This document shows positions 15,580 through 22,040 of a stretch of DNA of 28,709 nucleotides, in pieces. This DNA comes from JAUYIW01 sp043818555 (GTDB lineage: Bacteria > Patescibacteriota > Patescibacteriia > UBA9934), in the NCBI GenBank assembly GCA_043818555.1, contig JBDRFP010000018.1, positions 1 to 28,709 of the forward strand. The letters are read 5' to 3'. The translations under genes were made by a program, and so were the position numbers. Numbering within the stretch: position 1 is the first letter of the stretch; each line of letters starts with the position of its first letter. The notes under the pieces were generated by a model, which ran no database searches, was not told where the DNA came from, and worked only from the letters and a program-made list of their open reading frames with translations.

Positions 15580-16239
15580 GATCAGATCATTAATGAGTCG
15601 AGTATCTTCCGCAGCCCACTCTTTTAGTAGGTCAAGATATTGTTCCGCGGTGCCGAAATATGAATTGGTTAATTCTTTTTCCACAAAATCAATTTTATCA
15701 AGCCCGATATACGATCTTAGACTTGACCATCTGAAACTACTAAGAAAATGCATTGCTTTGTTCCATTCGGTGATACCACGCTCTCTCCATCTGACGCCAA
15801 TAAGATCCAAGGCGTTTAGATGGATATATCTTGAAAGATGAAGGAAGTAGCCATCGTTAGTAATATGTTTTGCCTTAAATTCGCACTCAAATAACCTGCC
15901 GGAACGACTGTATTTGCAGTTAAAATACTTTGTGTAGCTATTATTCAGCCGAGCCATATAATTTGAGATTCCGTTTCCAATTAACTGCTCAAGGCAGAAG
16001 TGGGTGTGATTTGGCATCAATACGAAGCTGTGGATGTTAACGTAGGGATTCTCACTTTTACTGTAAATATTCTCTTTTGTATTTAACGAAGGCGGGACCA
16101 CATTGTTTGCGTCGTTACAGGCCTGCATGCACATTAAAAACCTTTCACGATCAGCGTCATTGTTAAAAATAACTCGTTTATCCACACCCCGATTGTAGAT
16201 ATGGTAAAACTCGCCATTACAAAAAGTGATATTTCGCAT
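15547..16239 (-). CDS. REP-associated tyrosine transposase-like protein (Y1/IS200 superfamily)
   Basis: A 230-residue HUH-type single-strand nuclease of the Transposase_17/RAYT group. The start MRNITFCNGEFYHIYNRGVDKRVIF is typical, and the HUH-like metal site is visible in MPNHTHF (about 76-82). A conserved block SRSGRLFECEFKAK precedes the tyrosine helix (YFLHLSRYIHLNAL, about 131-144), where the catalytic tyrosine should lie. RAYT proteins recognise and process REP palindromes. Here TTCAGGG palindromes flank the gene closely on both sides and its last nine or so codons are inside one. It has its own promoter and sits between topA and folC, all on the minus strand. It appears intact. Confidence 0.85.
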   Translation of the reverse strand: MRNITFCNGEFYHIYNRGVDKRVIFNNDADRERFLMCMQACNDANNVVPPSLNTKENIYSKSENPYVNIHSFVLMPNHTHFCLEQLIGNGISNYMARLNNSYTKYFNCKYSRSGRLFECEFKAKHITNDGYFLHLSRYIHLNALDLIGVRWRERGITEWNKAMHFLSSFRWSSLRSYIGLDKIDFVEKELTNSYFGTAEQYLDLLKEWAAEDTRLINDLIFNPEGLTLGV

Positions 16240-16256
16240 ATGAGCTTATTTGGTGA

Positions 16257-16290
16257 TTTAACCTTCAGGGTTTAACCTTCAGGGTTAAGG
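16257..16290. repeat. TTTAACC/TTCAGGG heptads, copy B
   Basis: TTTAACC and TTCAGGG alternate in seven-base steps (two rounds plus TTAAGGG). It begins 18 bases upstream of the transposase start codon on its coding strand, so it is in the 5' leader of that mRNA. Confidence 0.8.
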
Positions 16291-16336
16291 GGTCTTTTTA
16301 ACGCAAAATTCCCCTTTGTAAGGGGAGTATGTTTAT

Positions 16337-16365
16337 ACTTTATCAGCATTTTTAAGTGTTGTCAA
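16337..16365 (-). promoter_or_regulatory. Promoter of the repeat-flanked transposase
   Basis: On the minus strand TTGACA (16360-16365), a 17-base spacer and TAAAGT (16337-16342). The leader of about 90 bases would contain a CCCCTT/AAGGGG hairpin (16311-16325) and copy B of the repeat, so translation could be structure-controlled. Confidence 0.6.
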
Positions 16366-16366
16366 A

Positions 16367-16416
16367 TTTTAACCCTCAGGGTTTAATGTTCAGGGTTTAA
16401 CCTTCAGGGTTAAGGG
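16367..16416. repeat. TTTAACC/TTCAGGG heptads, copy C
   Basis: Three rounds of a 14-base pair of heptads (TTTAACC or TTTAATG with CTCAGGG or TTCAGGG) ending TTAAGGG. It abuts the folC stop codon. With copies A and B it brackets the transposase gene and its promoter. Confidence 0.85.
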
Positions 16417-17694
16417 TCAAAACGAAGAGCGCTTTTTTAGGATTTGAGCCTCAGTGATCCATTCCTGTCTAAGCTCGCCGGCGAGGTACAGCGACCCGGT
16501 TACTACAATGACTTCGCCTTGTTTTGTGATCTTGCGTACGTGCTCGAGTGCCTCGTGAGGATCCAAATAAAATCCTGCGCGCTTGCTTTTTTCCACATTC
16601 AATAGAAGTTCAGCCGGGTTTGCAGCTTTGCGGAAAGTAGTTGTGAAGCGTGTTGTCGTAATTGTCTTGGCAACTGGGTTCAGTTGATCGAGCATTTCGT
16701 CAGCGTCCTTGGCTGCGGTACAGCCAAAAAGAATATGTACAGGCTTGTCGAGCATTTTAATCATCCGCGTAGCAGCCTTAATCTTTGCAGGACTGTGCGC
16801 GCCGTCGAGTACAATCATCGGACTCTGTTGCATTATCTCAAATCGACACGGCGGCTTTTTGCAATCAGCCATTGCCTTAGCGATCACTTCCTGGTCAACA
16901 TCAAGCTCCAAAGCTGTCCGTTTAGCCAGCGCAGCGTTGTGCTGTTGATGAGCGCCCAGAGAAGGATCGACAATGTCGAAATTTGGCGGGTTCACAAAAA
17001 ATAAAGCAGCCTGAGTTTTAATAGCTTCCTTCATGAAAATTTTCCGAATCGCCGGCCGAGTTTCGCCGCACAGCACAGTGCCGCCTCTTTTTATTATCCC
17101 AGCTTTTTCGTACGCGATCTTGGCGAGCGTGTCTCCAAGAATTTGCGTATGGTCTTTATCGATATTTGTAATTACAGCCACTTCAGGAGTCGGGATCACG
17201 TTTGTAGCATCAAATCGCCCGCCGCAGCCTACCTCCAGCACACACCACTCGCAACCGGCTTTGTGGAACGCGTAAAGCGCAAGCACGGTCGATAATTCGA
17301 AAAACGACAGCTCGCCACCGGCCTTGCCGAGTAGGCGCGAGTAAGCGACGATTACGTCGGAAATACACCCGGCGAGCAGATTTGGACTAATTAGTTTGTC
17401 GCCAACCTGGAACCGCTCAAGGTAAGTTGTAGTGTGAGGCGATGTGTAAGTGCCGACTTTGCGACTATCAAGCGTTAACATCTGATGAACCATGTTTGCC
17501 ACCGATCCCTTGCCGCTTGTGCCGGTGATGTGAACAAATTTGAGTATATTTTCAGGACTACCAAGCAGCTTTAACAGCGCCTTGGTGCGAGCAAGAGATT
17601 TTTCAAGTTCAGCCTTGGAGTCGGTGTAGGGCTTTAGTTGGAGGTTTGTGAGACTCAGCAGCTGGGTGTAGGAGTTGGTGAATTTTGAAGCCAT
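16417..17694 (-). CDS. folC: Folylpolyglutamate/dihydrofolate synthase (FolC)
   Basis: A Mur-ligase-family enzyme that adds glutamate to folates. The P-loop GTSGKGSVANMVHQML is at about 58-73, followed by TSPHTTTYLERFQVG (the folate-side loop) and the omega-like GGRFDATNVI segment at about 160-170. NIDKDHTQILGDT and VLDGAHSPAKIKA are further FolC landmarks. I start at the ATG at 17694; the in-frame TTG at 17703 adds three residues. At about 425 residues it is normal. dprA lies upstream in the same direction across a CCAAT repeat. Many CPR genomes lack de novo folate synthesis, so this may process salvaged folate; that is inference. Confidence 0.92.
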   Translation of the reverse strand: MASKFTNSYTQLLSLTNLQLKPYTDSKAELEKSLARTKALLKLLGSPENILKFVHITGTSGKGSVANMVHQMLTLDSRKVGTYTSPHTTTYLERFQVGDKLISPNLLAGCISDVIVAYSRLLGKAGGELSFFELSTVLALYAFHKAGCEWCVLEVGCGGRFDATNVIPTPEVAVITNIDKDHTQILGDTLAKIAYEKAGIIKRGGTVLCGETRPAIRKIFMKEAIKTQAALFFVNPPNFDIVDPSLGAHQQHNAALAKRTALELDVDQEVIAKAMADCKKPPCRFEIMQQSPMIVLDGAHSPAKIKAATRMIKMLDKPVHILFGCTAAKDADEMLDQLNPVAKTITTTRFTTTFRKAANPAELLLNVEKSKRAGFYLDPHEALEHVRKITKQGEVIVVTGSLYLAGELRQEWITEAQILKKRSSF

Positions 17695-17703
17695 ATTGAT
17701 CAA

Positions 17704-17841
17704 CGTCGTTTAATGACCAATGCACAAGTACCCAATGTCCCATGAATGTCCAATGCACAATGACCAATGCGGGAATCGAATTGGAGATTGAGGGATTGGA
17801 AATTCATTGGGAATTGAAAATTGGGAATTGGTCATTTGGCG
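17704..17841. repeat. CCAAT heptad inverted repeat between dprA and folC
   Basis: The arm 17713-17776 (AATGACCAATGCACAAG, CCAATGCACAATGACC) and the arm 17780-17838 (GGAAATTCATTGGG, AATTGGTCATTTGG) are inverted copies. Read in the gene direction, it starts a few bases after the dprA stop and ends close to the folC start, as in the exporter and par operons. Confidence 0.8.
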
Positions 17842-17842
17842 C

Positions 17843-18919
17843 CTACACAAGTATATAATACCTTCCCCCAACATGGCGAATGCGGCCGCGCATTTCCATA
17901 AGCGATAGGGTGCTGGCGACTTTTGGAGAGGTGAGTTTTGTGGCGCGGGTTATGTCGTCAATGTGGATTGGTTGTTTGCTAAGTTGCTCGAGTATGAGGC
18001 CTTCTTCAATGCTTGCCGGTGGCGCTTGTGGTTTAGCGTCCGGTCTAGTTTCGATGTTGAGCGCGTCCAGAACATCGGCAGCACAGGTTACGGGAACAGC
18101 GCCCATCTTGATAAGGTTGTTTGTGCCAGCCGATGTTGGCGATGTGATTGGGCCTGGAACCGCAAATACATCTCGATTTTGCTCCATTGCCGTGCGGGCA
18201 GTAATTAGCGAACCTGATTTTGCAGCCGCTTCAATTACCAGAGTGCCCTGGCTCATGCCACTAATCACTCGGTTGCGGAAAGGGAAGTTTTGTTTTTGAC
18301 CTGGGGCGTTTATTGGGAATTCGCTAAACACGGCTCCGCCTGAGCGGACGATTTGGTCGGCGAGAGCTTTTTGTCGCGAAGTGATGTTAAGCAATCCCGA
18401 TGCTAAAACGGCGACAGTCACGCCGCCTACGCCAACGGTCGCCCTATGCGCCACGGTGTCGATACCGTAGGCAAGGCCGCTGACGATTACAACGCCTGCT
18501 TCAGCGATTTCTTCGATGAGTGAGTGAGCGACTTGTAGGCCGTACGGAGTAGCTTTGCGAGATCCTACGACAGCGATGTGCGCGATTTCCGAAGAGGGAA
18601 GTTTGCCATAGCTGATGATAATTGCCGGTGGGTCGTAAATTTGTTTTAAGTGAGGAGGATAGTCAGGGTCGGCGAGTGTGGTGACTTTGAAGTTGTGCTT
18701 GGTTATTTCGTCGAGCGTGGCGTCTGGATCAATCTTCGACCTCATCTCGATAAAGCCCTGGGCGATCTTTTCCGGGATGCCGGCCGCTCTAATATCGGAA
18801 AGCGGAGCATTAAACGCCTCCTCCATGTTTTCAAAGTGCGTAAAAAGCCGAGCTAGCGACTTTGGCCCGAATCTGGGGAAAACATTAAGGGCTAGCCAGA
18901 ATTTTAAATCAGAGGGCAT
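17843..18919 (-). CDS. dprA: DNA processing protein DprA (Smf)
   Basis: Binds incoming single-stranded DNA during natural transformation and loads RecA. The Rossmann-like domain (about 75-285) shows VVGSRKATPYGLQVA (about 115-129), VSGLAYGIDTVAHRATVG (about 143-160), VLASGL and the FPFRNRVISGMS block (about 212-223). An N-terminal helix-hairpin-type region precedes it. The C-terminal 60 residues look like the DprA winged helix. At 358 residues it is full length. Known CPR genomes often keep competence genes, which fits uptake of outside DNA. Confidence 0.94.
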   Translation of the reverse strand: MPSDLKFWLALNVFPRFGPKSLARLFTHFENMEEAFNAPLSDIRAAGIPEKIAQGFIEMRSKIDPDATLDEITKHNFKVTTLADPDYPPHLKQIYDPPAIIISYGKLPSSEIAHIAVVGSRKATPYGLQVAHSLIEEIAEAGVVIVSGLAYGIDTVAHRATVGVGGVTVAVLASGLLNITSRQKALADQIVRSGGAVFSEFPINAPGQKQNFPFRNRVISGMSQGTLVIEAAAKSGSLITARTAMEQNRDVFAVPGPITSPTSAGTNNLIKMGAVPVTCAADVLDALNIETRPDAKPQAPPASIEEGLILEQLSKQPIHIDDITRATKLTSPKVASTLSLMEMRGRIRHVGGRYYILV

Positions 18920-18921
18920 AA

Positions 18922-19020
18922 GAGGTTAATGCGGTAAGCGAAGAGGTTAAAGAGAGGTTATGGCAGGGATCGCAGAGCTTATTTCGATCAGCGAAGAGCT
19001 AAAATGGAGCTTAGTAGTAG
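18922..19020. repeat. AGAGGTT and AGAGCTT repeats with 21-base spacing
   Basis: AGAGGTT occurs twice 21 bases apart (from about 18921), and AGAGCT occurs twice 21 bases apart farther on, consistent with three-heptad periods. The second word matches the array at 23401-23537. It is the region upstream of dprA. Confidence 0.55.
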
Positions 19021-19051
19021 TGCAGGTATCTTAGCATACTATTTGTTTACT

Positions 19052-19128
19052 TTGTCATCCTGAGCGAACGCTTAACGTTTAGTCGAAGGATCCTTTGTCG
19101 TCAGGTTGCTGGGCTCCTCAGGATGACA
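19052..19128. repeat. TTGTCATCCTGA palindromic element, copy 2
   Basis: TTGTCATCCTGA (19052-19063) and TCAGGATGACA (19118-19128) are inverted ends; the inside carries GAACGCTTAACG and GTCGAAGGATCC-like sequence shared with copies 1 and 3. It marks the edge of the GC-rich cassette. The stretch 19129-19217 contains only short repeats (GTAGTTCTGTA twice, 17 bases apart). Confidence 0.8.
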
Positions 19129-19217
19129 GGGGGGTGAGAAGGGAGGAGAGGGGTTGAGTGGGGTGTTTGCTTGTCGATCTGTAGTTCTGTACAGTTCGTA
19201 GTTCTGTAACGAATATC

Positions 19218-19262
19218 AAAAAAAAAGCACCCCCCGGGCGACACAGATGTGTCGCCCGGGGG
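19218..19262 (-). terminator. Strong terminator of the GC-rich cassette
   Basis: A 13-15-bp almost pure G-C stem (19231-19245 with 19248-19262) followed on the minus strand by four bases and nine T residues (19218-19226). It is the strongest terminator in the window and is placed right after the two GC-rich genes. Confidence 0.9.
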
Positions 19263-19291
19263 CACGGGTGTCCGGTTAGGGGTGGTCTCGG

Positions 19292-19678
19292 CTACCATTG
19301 GTCGTAGTAGCAGTTGTCGTACTGTTCCAGCTCGCGCTCGATGGCCGCGTCCTGCTTGGCCTTGCACTTGCTGCATACGTAGTACACAGGGCCGTGCGAG
19401 CCCTCGTCGATGTCGCGAGTAGGCACGATGCTCTGGTGCTCGGACTTGCACCAGTCGCAGGTTGCGTCGTGGTACCAGGGCGTGTCCGCGCGGTACTTCC
19501 GGTAGCAGTCGTCGCACAGGTCCATGAACTCTGCGCCGAATGAGTCAGTTTCGCCCTGAATGCGGCGCGTCGCCGGCTTGTCGCACCTGCAGTTGTACCC
19601 GTCGCACATCTGGCTGACGGGGAGCGGGGCGCTTGATCCGGGCAGGGTAGTCACGGGGCCATCTGAAACATCGGCCAT
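19292..19678 (-). CDS. Unknown double zinc-ribbon-like protein, foreign composition
   Basis: A 128-residue protein I cannot assign. It has nine cysteines placed as in two zinc-binding knuckles: C25, C30, C32 with C55/C58, and C74/C77 with C102/C105. The N-terminus (about 1-22) is low complexity and the C-terminus (after 108) is acidic and tyrosine-rich. The ATG at 19678 is preceded by AGGAGA at normal distance, one of only two clear Shine-Dalgarno sequences in the window; an upstream in-frame ATG at 19777 has none. Base composition is visibly richer in G+C (about two thirds in sampled lines) than the neighbours. It looks like a phage or plasmid accessory gene; this is inference. Confidence 0.75.
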   Translation of the reverse strand: MADVSDGPVTTLPGSSAPLPVSQMCDGYNCRCDKPATRRIQGETDSFGAEFMDLCDDCYRKYRADTPWYHDATCDWCKSEHQSIVPTRDIDEGSHGPVYYVCSKCKAKQDAAIERELEQYDNCYYDQW

Positions 19679-19752
19679 GGTGGTCTCCTGGGTTGGTTGT
19701 TGAAGTAGGTCTAGTACAGATCGCGATTCAATATCACGAACTTTACATGACC

Positions 19753-19782
19753 GGGGAGTAGCAGAATGAACTGCCACTCCCC
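19753..19782. other. RNA hairpin between the two GC-rich genes
   Basis: A 12-bp stem GGGGAGTAGCAG / CTGCCACTCCCC with one mismatch and loop AATGAA. No T-run follows on the minus strand, so it is more likely an mRNA processing or stabilising structure than a terminator. Confidence 0.6.
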
Positions 19783-19795
19783 AGACGTAACGATG

Positions 19796-20137
19796 CTACG
19801 GGCGGTCGAAGTCGTAGACCTTGAACCGCTCGCCGGTCGACGGCCGGATGTAGGCGTTGTACCAGCTGATGCCGGGGTTGTTCTGGCTCATCAAGCCCAG
19901 GGAGCTAGCACGGATCTCGCCGATGCAGATGTCGAACTCGTCGACCTCTTCCCGGTTTTTGCTTGGCAGCGCCATGATCTCCTGCTCGGTGAGCCGCAAG
20001 TTGCCGATCTCGGCACGGCACAGCGCCTGCACCTCCTCCTTGCGTCGACGAGCCTCTTCGCGCTTGCGTGCGGCCTTGCGCACCTCGTGCTCGTTGGTGA
20101 GACGCCGGATCAGCGCCTGGGTGTTGGTACGTCCCAT
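19796..20137 (-). CDS. Unknown charged helical protein, foreign composition
   Basis: A 113-residue protein I do not recognise. The first half (about 5-45) is a very basic, arginine-rich helix with ARKREEARRRKEEVQ. The second half is mixed and ends in STGERFKVYDFDRP. The ATG at 20137 has GGAGG seven bases upstream; the longer ORF start at 20182 lacks any ribosome site and falls in the operator. G+C content is about 65% in sampled lines. It is first in a two-gene transcript with the zinc-ribbon gene. Nucleic-acid binding is possible from the charge, but unproven. Confidence 0.72.
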   Translation of the reverse strand: MGRTNTQALIRRLTNEHEVRKAARKREEARRRKEEVQALCRAEIGNLRLTEQEIMALPSKNREEVDEFDICIGEIRASSLGLMSQNNPGISWYNAYIRPSTGERFKVYDFDRP

Positions 20138-20167
20138 GGATTCCTCCAGGTTTTTGAGTTTACAGTG

Positions 20168-20192
20168 AGAGTCAATTGTCATCTTTGACTCT
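20168..20192. promoter_or_regulatory. Operator-like inverted repeat
   Basis: AGAGTCAA (20168-20175) and TTGACTCT (20185-20192) form an exact 8-base inverted repeat with a 9-base spacer. It lies just downstream of the cassette promoter, where a repressor would block transcription start or early elongation. Confidence 0.65.
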
Positions 20193-20194
20193 GA

Positions 20195-20223
20195 ATATTA
20201 GCACATTTCGGTGGTTTTGTCAA
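20195..20223 (-). promoter_or_regulatory. Consensus sigma-70 promoter of the GC-rich cassette
   Basis: On the minus strand a perfect TTGACA (20218-20223), a 17-base spacer and TAATAT (20195-20200). It directs the two GC-rich genes and ends right where the insertion element's target duplication begins. Confidence 0.85.
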
Positions 20224-21212
20224 GTGTTTGTTCAGTTAACCTTTAGGGGTGACAATATGCTAAGTTAGGGGGTGACAAAGGTTAACTGTACTAATTATGG
20301 CTAAAAATCACACCCCCAGCGCTCCTCGTGAGATGCGTTTCCGTTGGTATCGTCAGGTAGAGAAATATGGTAAAACAGTCCCAGAGGTCTGCGACATCTT
20401 TGGAATCTCGAGAAAGACTTACTACAAGTGGTATCGTAAAGATCACGGACTAGGTCCTAAGACATATAAAAATAGAGCCGAGCATCCGCACACTAAGATA
20501 AAAGGTAATGTTCGTGTTTTCATTGTGAATGAGAAAAAGAAGTATAACTATGGTCCTGCAAAGATGAAGCTACGTGTTAAAGATGAATTCGGAGTGGATG
20601 TTTCCACCACTGCTATCTACAGGTTCATGAAGAAGAAAAGGCTCATCAAGAAGCCTCAGAAGAAGCAGGTTTGGTACACACCAATGAAGGAACCGTACTA
20701 TGCCGGCAAACCCGGAGAAAACGTGCAATTAGACGTTAAATACGTCCCTGGACCAGATAGAAGTTGGTATTACCAGTTTCGCTTCATAGACACTGTAACC
20801 AACATACAATACGCTATTGACAAGCCGCTTAGAAACGCGAGGACGACCATACAGGCCATGCACGGTGCTGAAAGATCTTTTCCATTCAAGATCACCGGTA
20901 TACAGACAGACAACGGTGGAGAGTTCAGGGGTGTCTTTCATGAATACCTGACAGCAAGGAACATTGCGCATCGCTATATTCCAAAACGTTCAGCTCCATG
21001 GAACGGGAAGGTCGAGAGAGCTAACAGGTCTGTCGACGATGAGTTCTACTTAAACTTCGGAAGGCCATGGAAGACGCTTCGAGGATACACGAGATGGTAC
21101 AATCATGAGAGACCACACCTCGGCAAAAACATGCACGGTCTAACTCCCTACATGAAATATTTATCCCTAACGAGCTAAAAGTGTAACATCATAAGGTTAA
21201 CTAAACAGTGTT
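20224..21212 (+). mobile_element. Complete IS481-type insertion sequence with target duplication
   Basis: The element itself is 20229-21207 (979 bp). The ends are inverted: TGTTCAGTTAACCTT on the left and the complement of TGTTTAGTTAACCTT on the right, about 20 matches in the first 26 bases. GTGTT is repeated exactly on both sides (20224-20228 and 21208-21212), a 5-bp target duplication. The left end has two GGGGTGACAA boxes and a second GTTAAC, likely transposase sites. One intact transposase gene fills it. Confidence 0.92.
20297..21178 (+). CDS. IS481/IS3-like DDE transposase
   Basis: A 293-residue integrase-core transposase. An N-terminal HTH (about 20-45, KTVPEVCDIFGISRKTYYKWYRKD) is followed by a second HTH-like region around 75-115 and an rve domain from about 140. 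The catalytic triad is visible: D in GENVQLDVKYV (about 148), D in GIQTDNGGEF (about 203) and E in GKVERANRSVDDEFY (about 239). The gene reads through without frameshift, so the element may be active. The ATG has no Shine-Dalgarno. Being one ORF rather than two frameshifted ORFs points to IS481 over IS3. Confidence 0.93.
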   Translation: MAKNHTPSAPREMRFRWYRQVEKYGKTVPEVCDIFGISRKTYYKWYRKDHGLGPKTYKNRAEHPHTKIKGNVRVFIVNEKKKYNYGPAKMKLRVKDEFGVDVSTTAIYRFMKKKRLIKKPQKKQVWYTPMKEPYYAGKPGENVQLDVKYVPGPDRSWYYQFRFIDTVTNIQYAIDKPLRNARTTIQAMHGAERSFPFKITGIQTDNGGEFRGVFHEYLTARNIAHRYIPKRSAPWNGKVERANRSVDDEFYLNFGRPWKTLRGYTRWYNHERPHLGKNMHGLTPYMKYLSLTS

Positions 21213-21235
21213 GTTGGCTAAGGTTGGTGGATAAA

Positions 21236-21290
21236 AGGGGATTTTAAGGGATGTTGAAAGAGGTTGAGGGAGGTTGAGGGTCGGGAAAGG
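21236..21290. repeat. Decamer TTGA repeat
   Basis: TTGA starts at 21254, 21264 and 21274, exactly ten bases apart, within GGTTGAGGG-type words. It is the same decamer family as 10564-10735. No gene is seen in 21213-21391. Confidence 0.65.
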
Positions 21291-21318
21291 AGGAGAAGGG
21301 TTGGAGGGGCTTGATTGT

Positions 21319-21344
21319 AAAAAAAAGACCGCGGGAGGGCGATC
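21319..21344 (-). terminator. Terminator downstream of pth
   Basis: On the minus strand a 6-bp stem GATCGC / GCGGTC (one G-U pair) with a six-base loop, followed by eight T residues. It ends the der-pth transcript. Confidence 0.7.
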
Positions 21345-21380
21345 GGATAGGTCGTATAGGTCCTATTTGGCCTATGGTGT
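21345..21380. repeat. Nonamer ATAGGTC repeat
   Basis: ATAGGTC, ATAGGTC, ATTTGGC and ATGG start at 21347, 21356, 21365 and 21374, exactly nine bases apart. The following ATTACTATCTACT word recurs near 13000, 25178 and 27420. Confidence 0.6.
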
Positions 21381-21391
21381 TCGATTACTAT

Positions 21392-21958
21392 CTACTCCAA
21401 ACTCTCTGTAATATTTTCTAAACTACCAGACTCAATCGCATCGAGGATTTTATCTACCACTAGCTCTATTAGCTCCTCTAGCACCGCTAGCTCCTTTTTT
21501 GTAAATTTCGATAGCACCCAATCTTCAAGCGCCATCTTTTCAGGCGTAGCACCAACGCCGACTTTCAAGCGCACAAAATCCTCAGCGCCAATTTTATCGA
21601 TCACGCTTTGAACGCCTTTGTGCCCACCGGCCGATCCTTCCAAGCGCACGCGCAAACGGCCAAACGGAAGGTCAACGTCGTCATGCGCAACCCAAACATC
21701 GCCTGAGCCGATCTTGAATCGCCGCACAAGCGAATCAACGGCCTCGCCAGACTTGTTCATGTATGTCATTGGCTTGGCTAGGACGATCTTGGCGCCGTCA
21801 ACATTGAGCTCGCAAACATCAGCCAGCGCGCGCTCATCTTCTTTCCACGCGCCCTCAAGTTTCTTAGCCAAATTGTCGAGCACCATAAAGCCAAGGTTGT
21901 GTCTCGTCGAGTTGTATTTCCGGCCGGGGTTGCCTAATCCAATGATTAGTTTAGTCAT
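21392..21958 (-). CDS. pth: Peptidyl-tRNA hydrolase
   Basis: Releases tRNA from prematurely dropped peptidyl-tRNA. MTKLIIGLGNPGRKYNSTRHNLGFMVLD carries the GLGNPG signature and the catalytic His (about residue 20). Further landmarks are MNKSGEAV (about 67-74), VAHDDVDLPFGRLRVRLEGSAGGHKG (about 89-114) with its catalytic Asp. I start at the ATG at 21958; the longer frame to 22150 reads through the spacer and into der. The protein is 188 residues, family-typical, with a slightly extended acidic C-terminus. It follows der on the minus strand across a nonamer repeat. Confidence 0.95.
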   Translation of the reverse strand: MTKLIIGLGNPGRKYNSTRHNLGFMVLDNLAKKLEGAWKEDERALADVCELNVDGAKIVLAKPMTYMNKSGEAVDSLVRRFKIGSGDVWVAHDDVDLPFGRLRVRLEGSAGGHKGVQSVIDKIGAEDFVRLKVGVGATPEKMALEDWVLSKFTKKELAVLEELIELVVDKILDAIESGSLENITESLE

Positions 21959-21965
21959 ATCGATG

Positions 21966-22030
21966 AATATCGTTTTAGAATGGAACCATGGGAATAACGA
22001 GAAACATGGGAAACATGACATGGATCTTGT
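21966..22030. repeat. Nonamer AAACATGGG repeat
   Basis: AACCATGGG (21984), AATAACGAG (21993), AAACATGGG (22002) and AAACATGAC (22011) follow each other at exactly nine-base steps. It fills the der-pth spacer. Confidence 0.65.
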
Positions 22031-22040
22031 GTTTCTTGGC

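Noticed and set aside
20235..20284. Left end of the IS read as another TTAACC-type spacer repeat
   Set aside because: GTTAACCTTTAGGGG resembles the TTTAACC/TTCAGGG words, but there is no seven-base periodicity and it matches the right IS end, so it is transposon end sequence.
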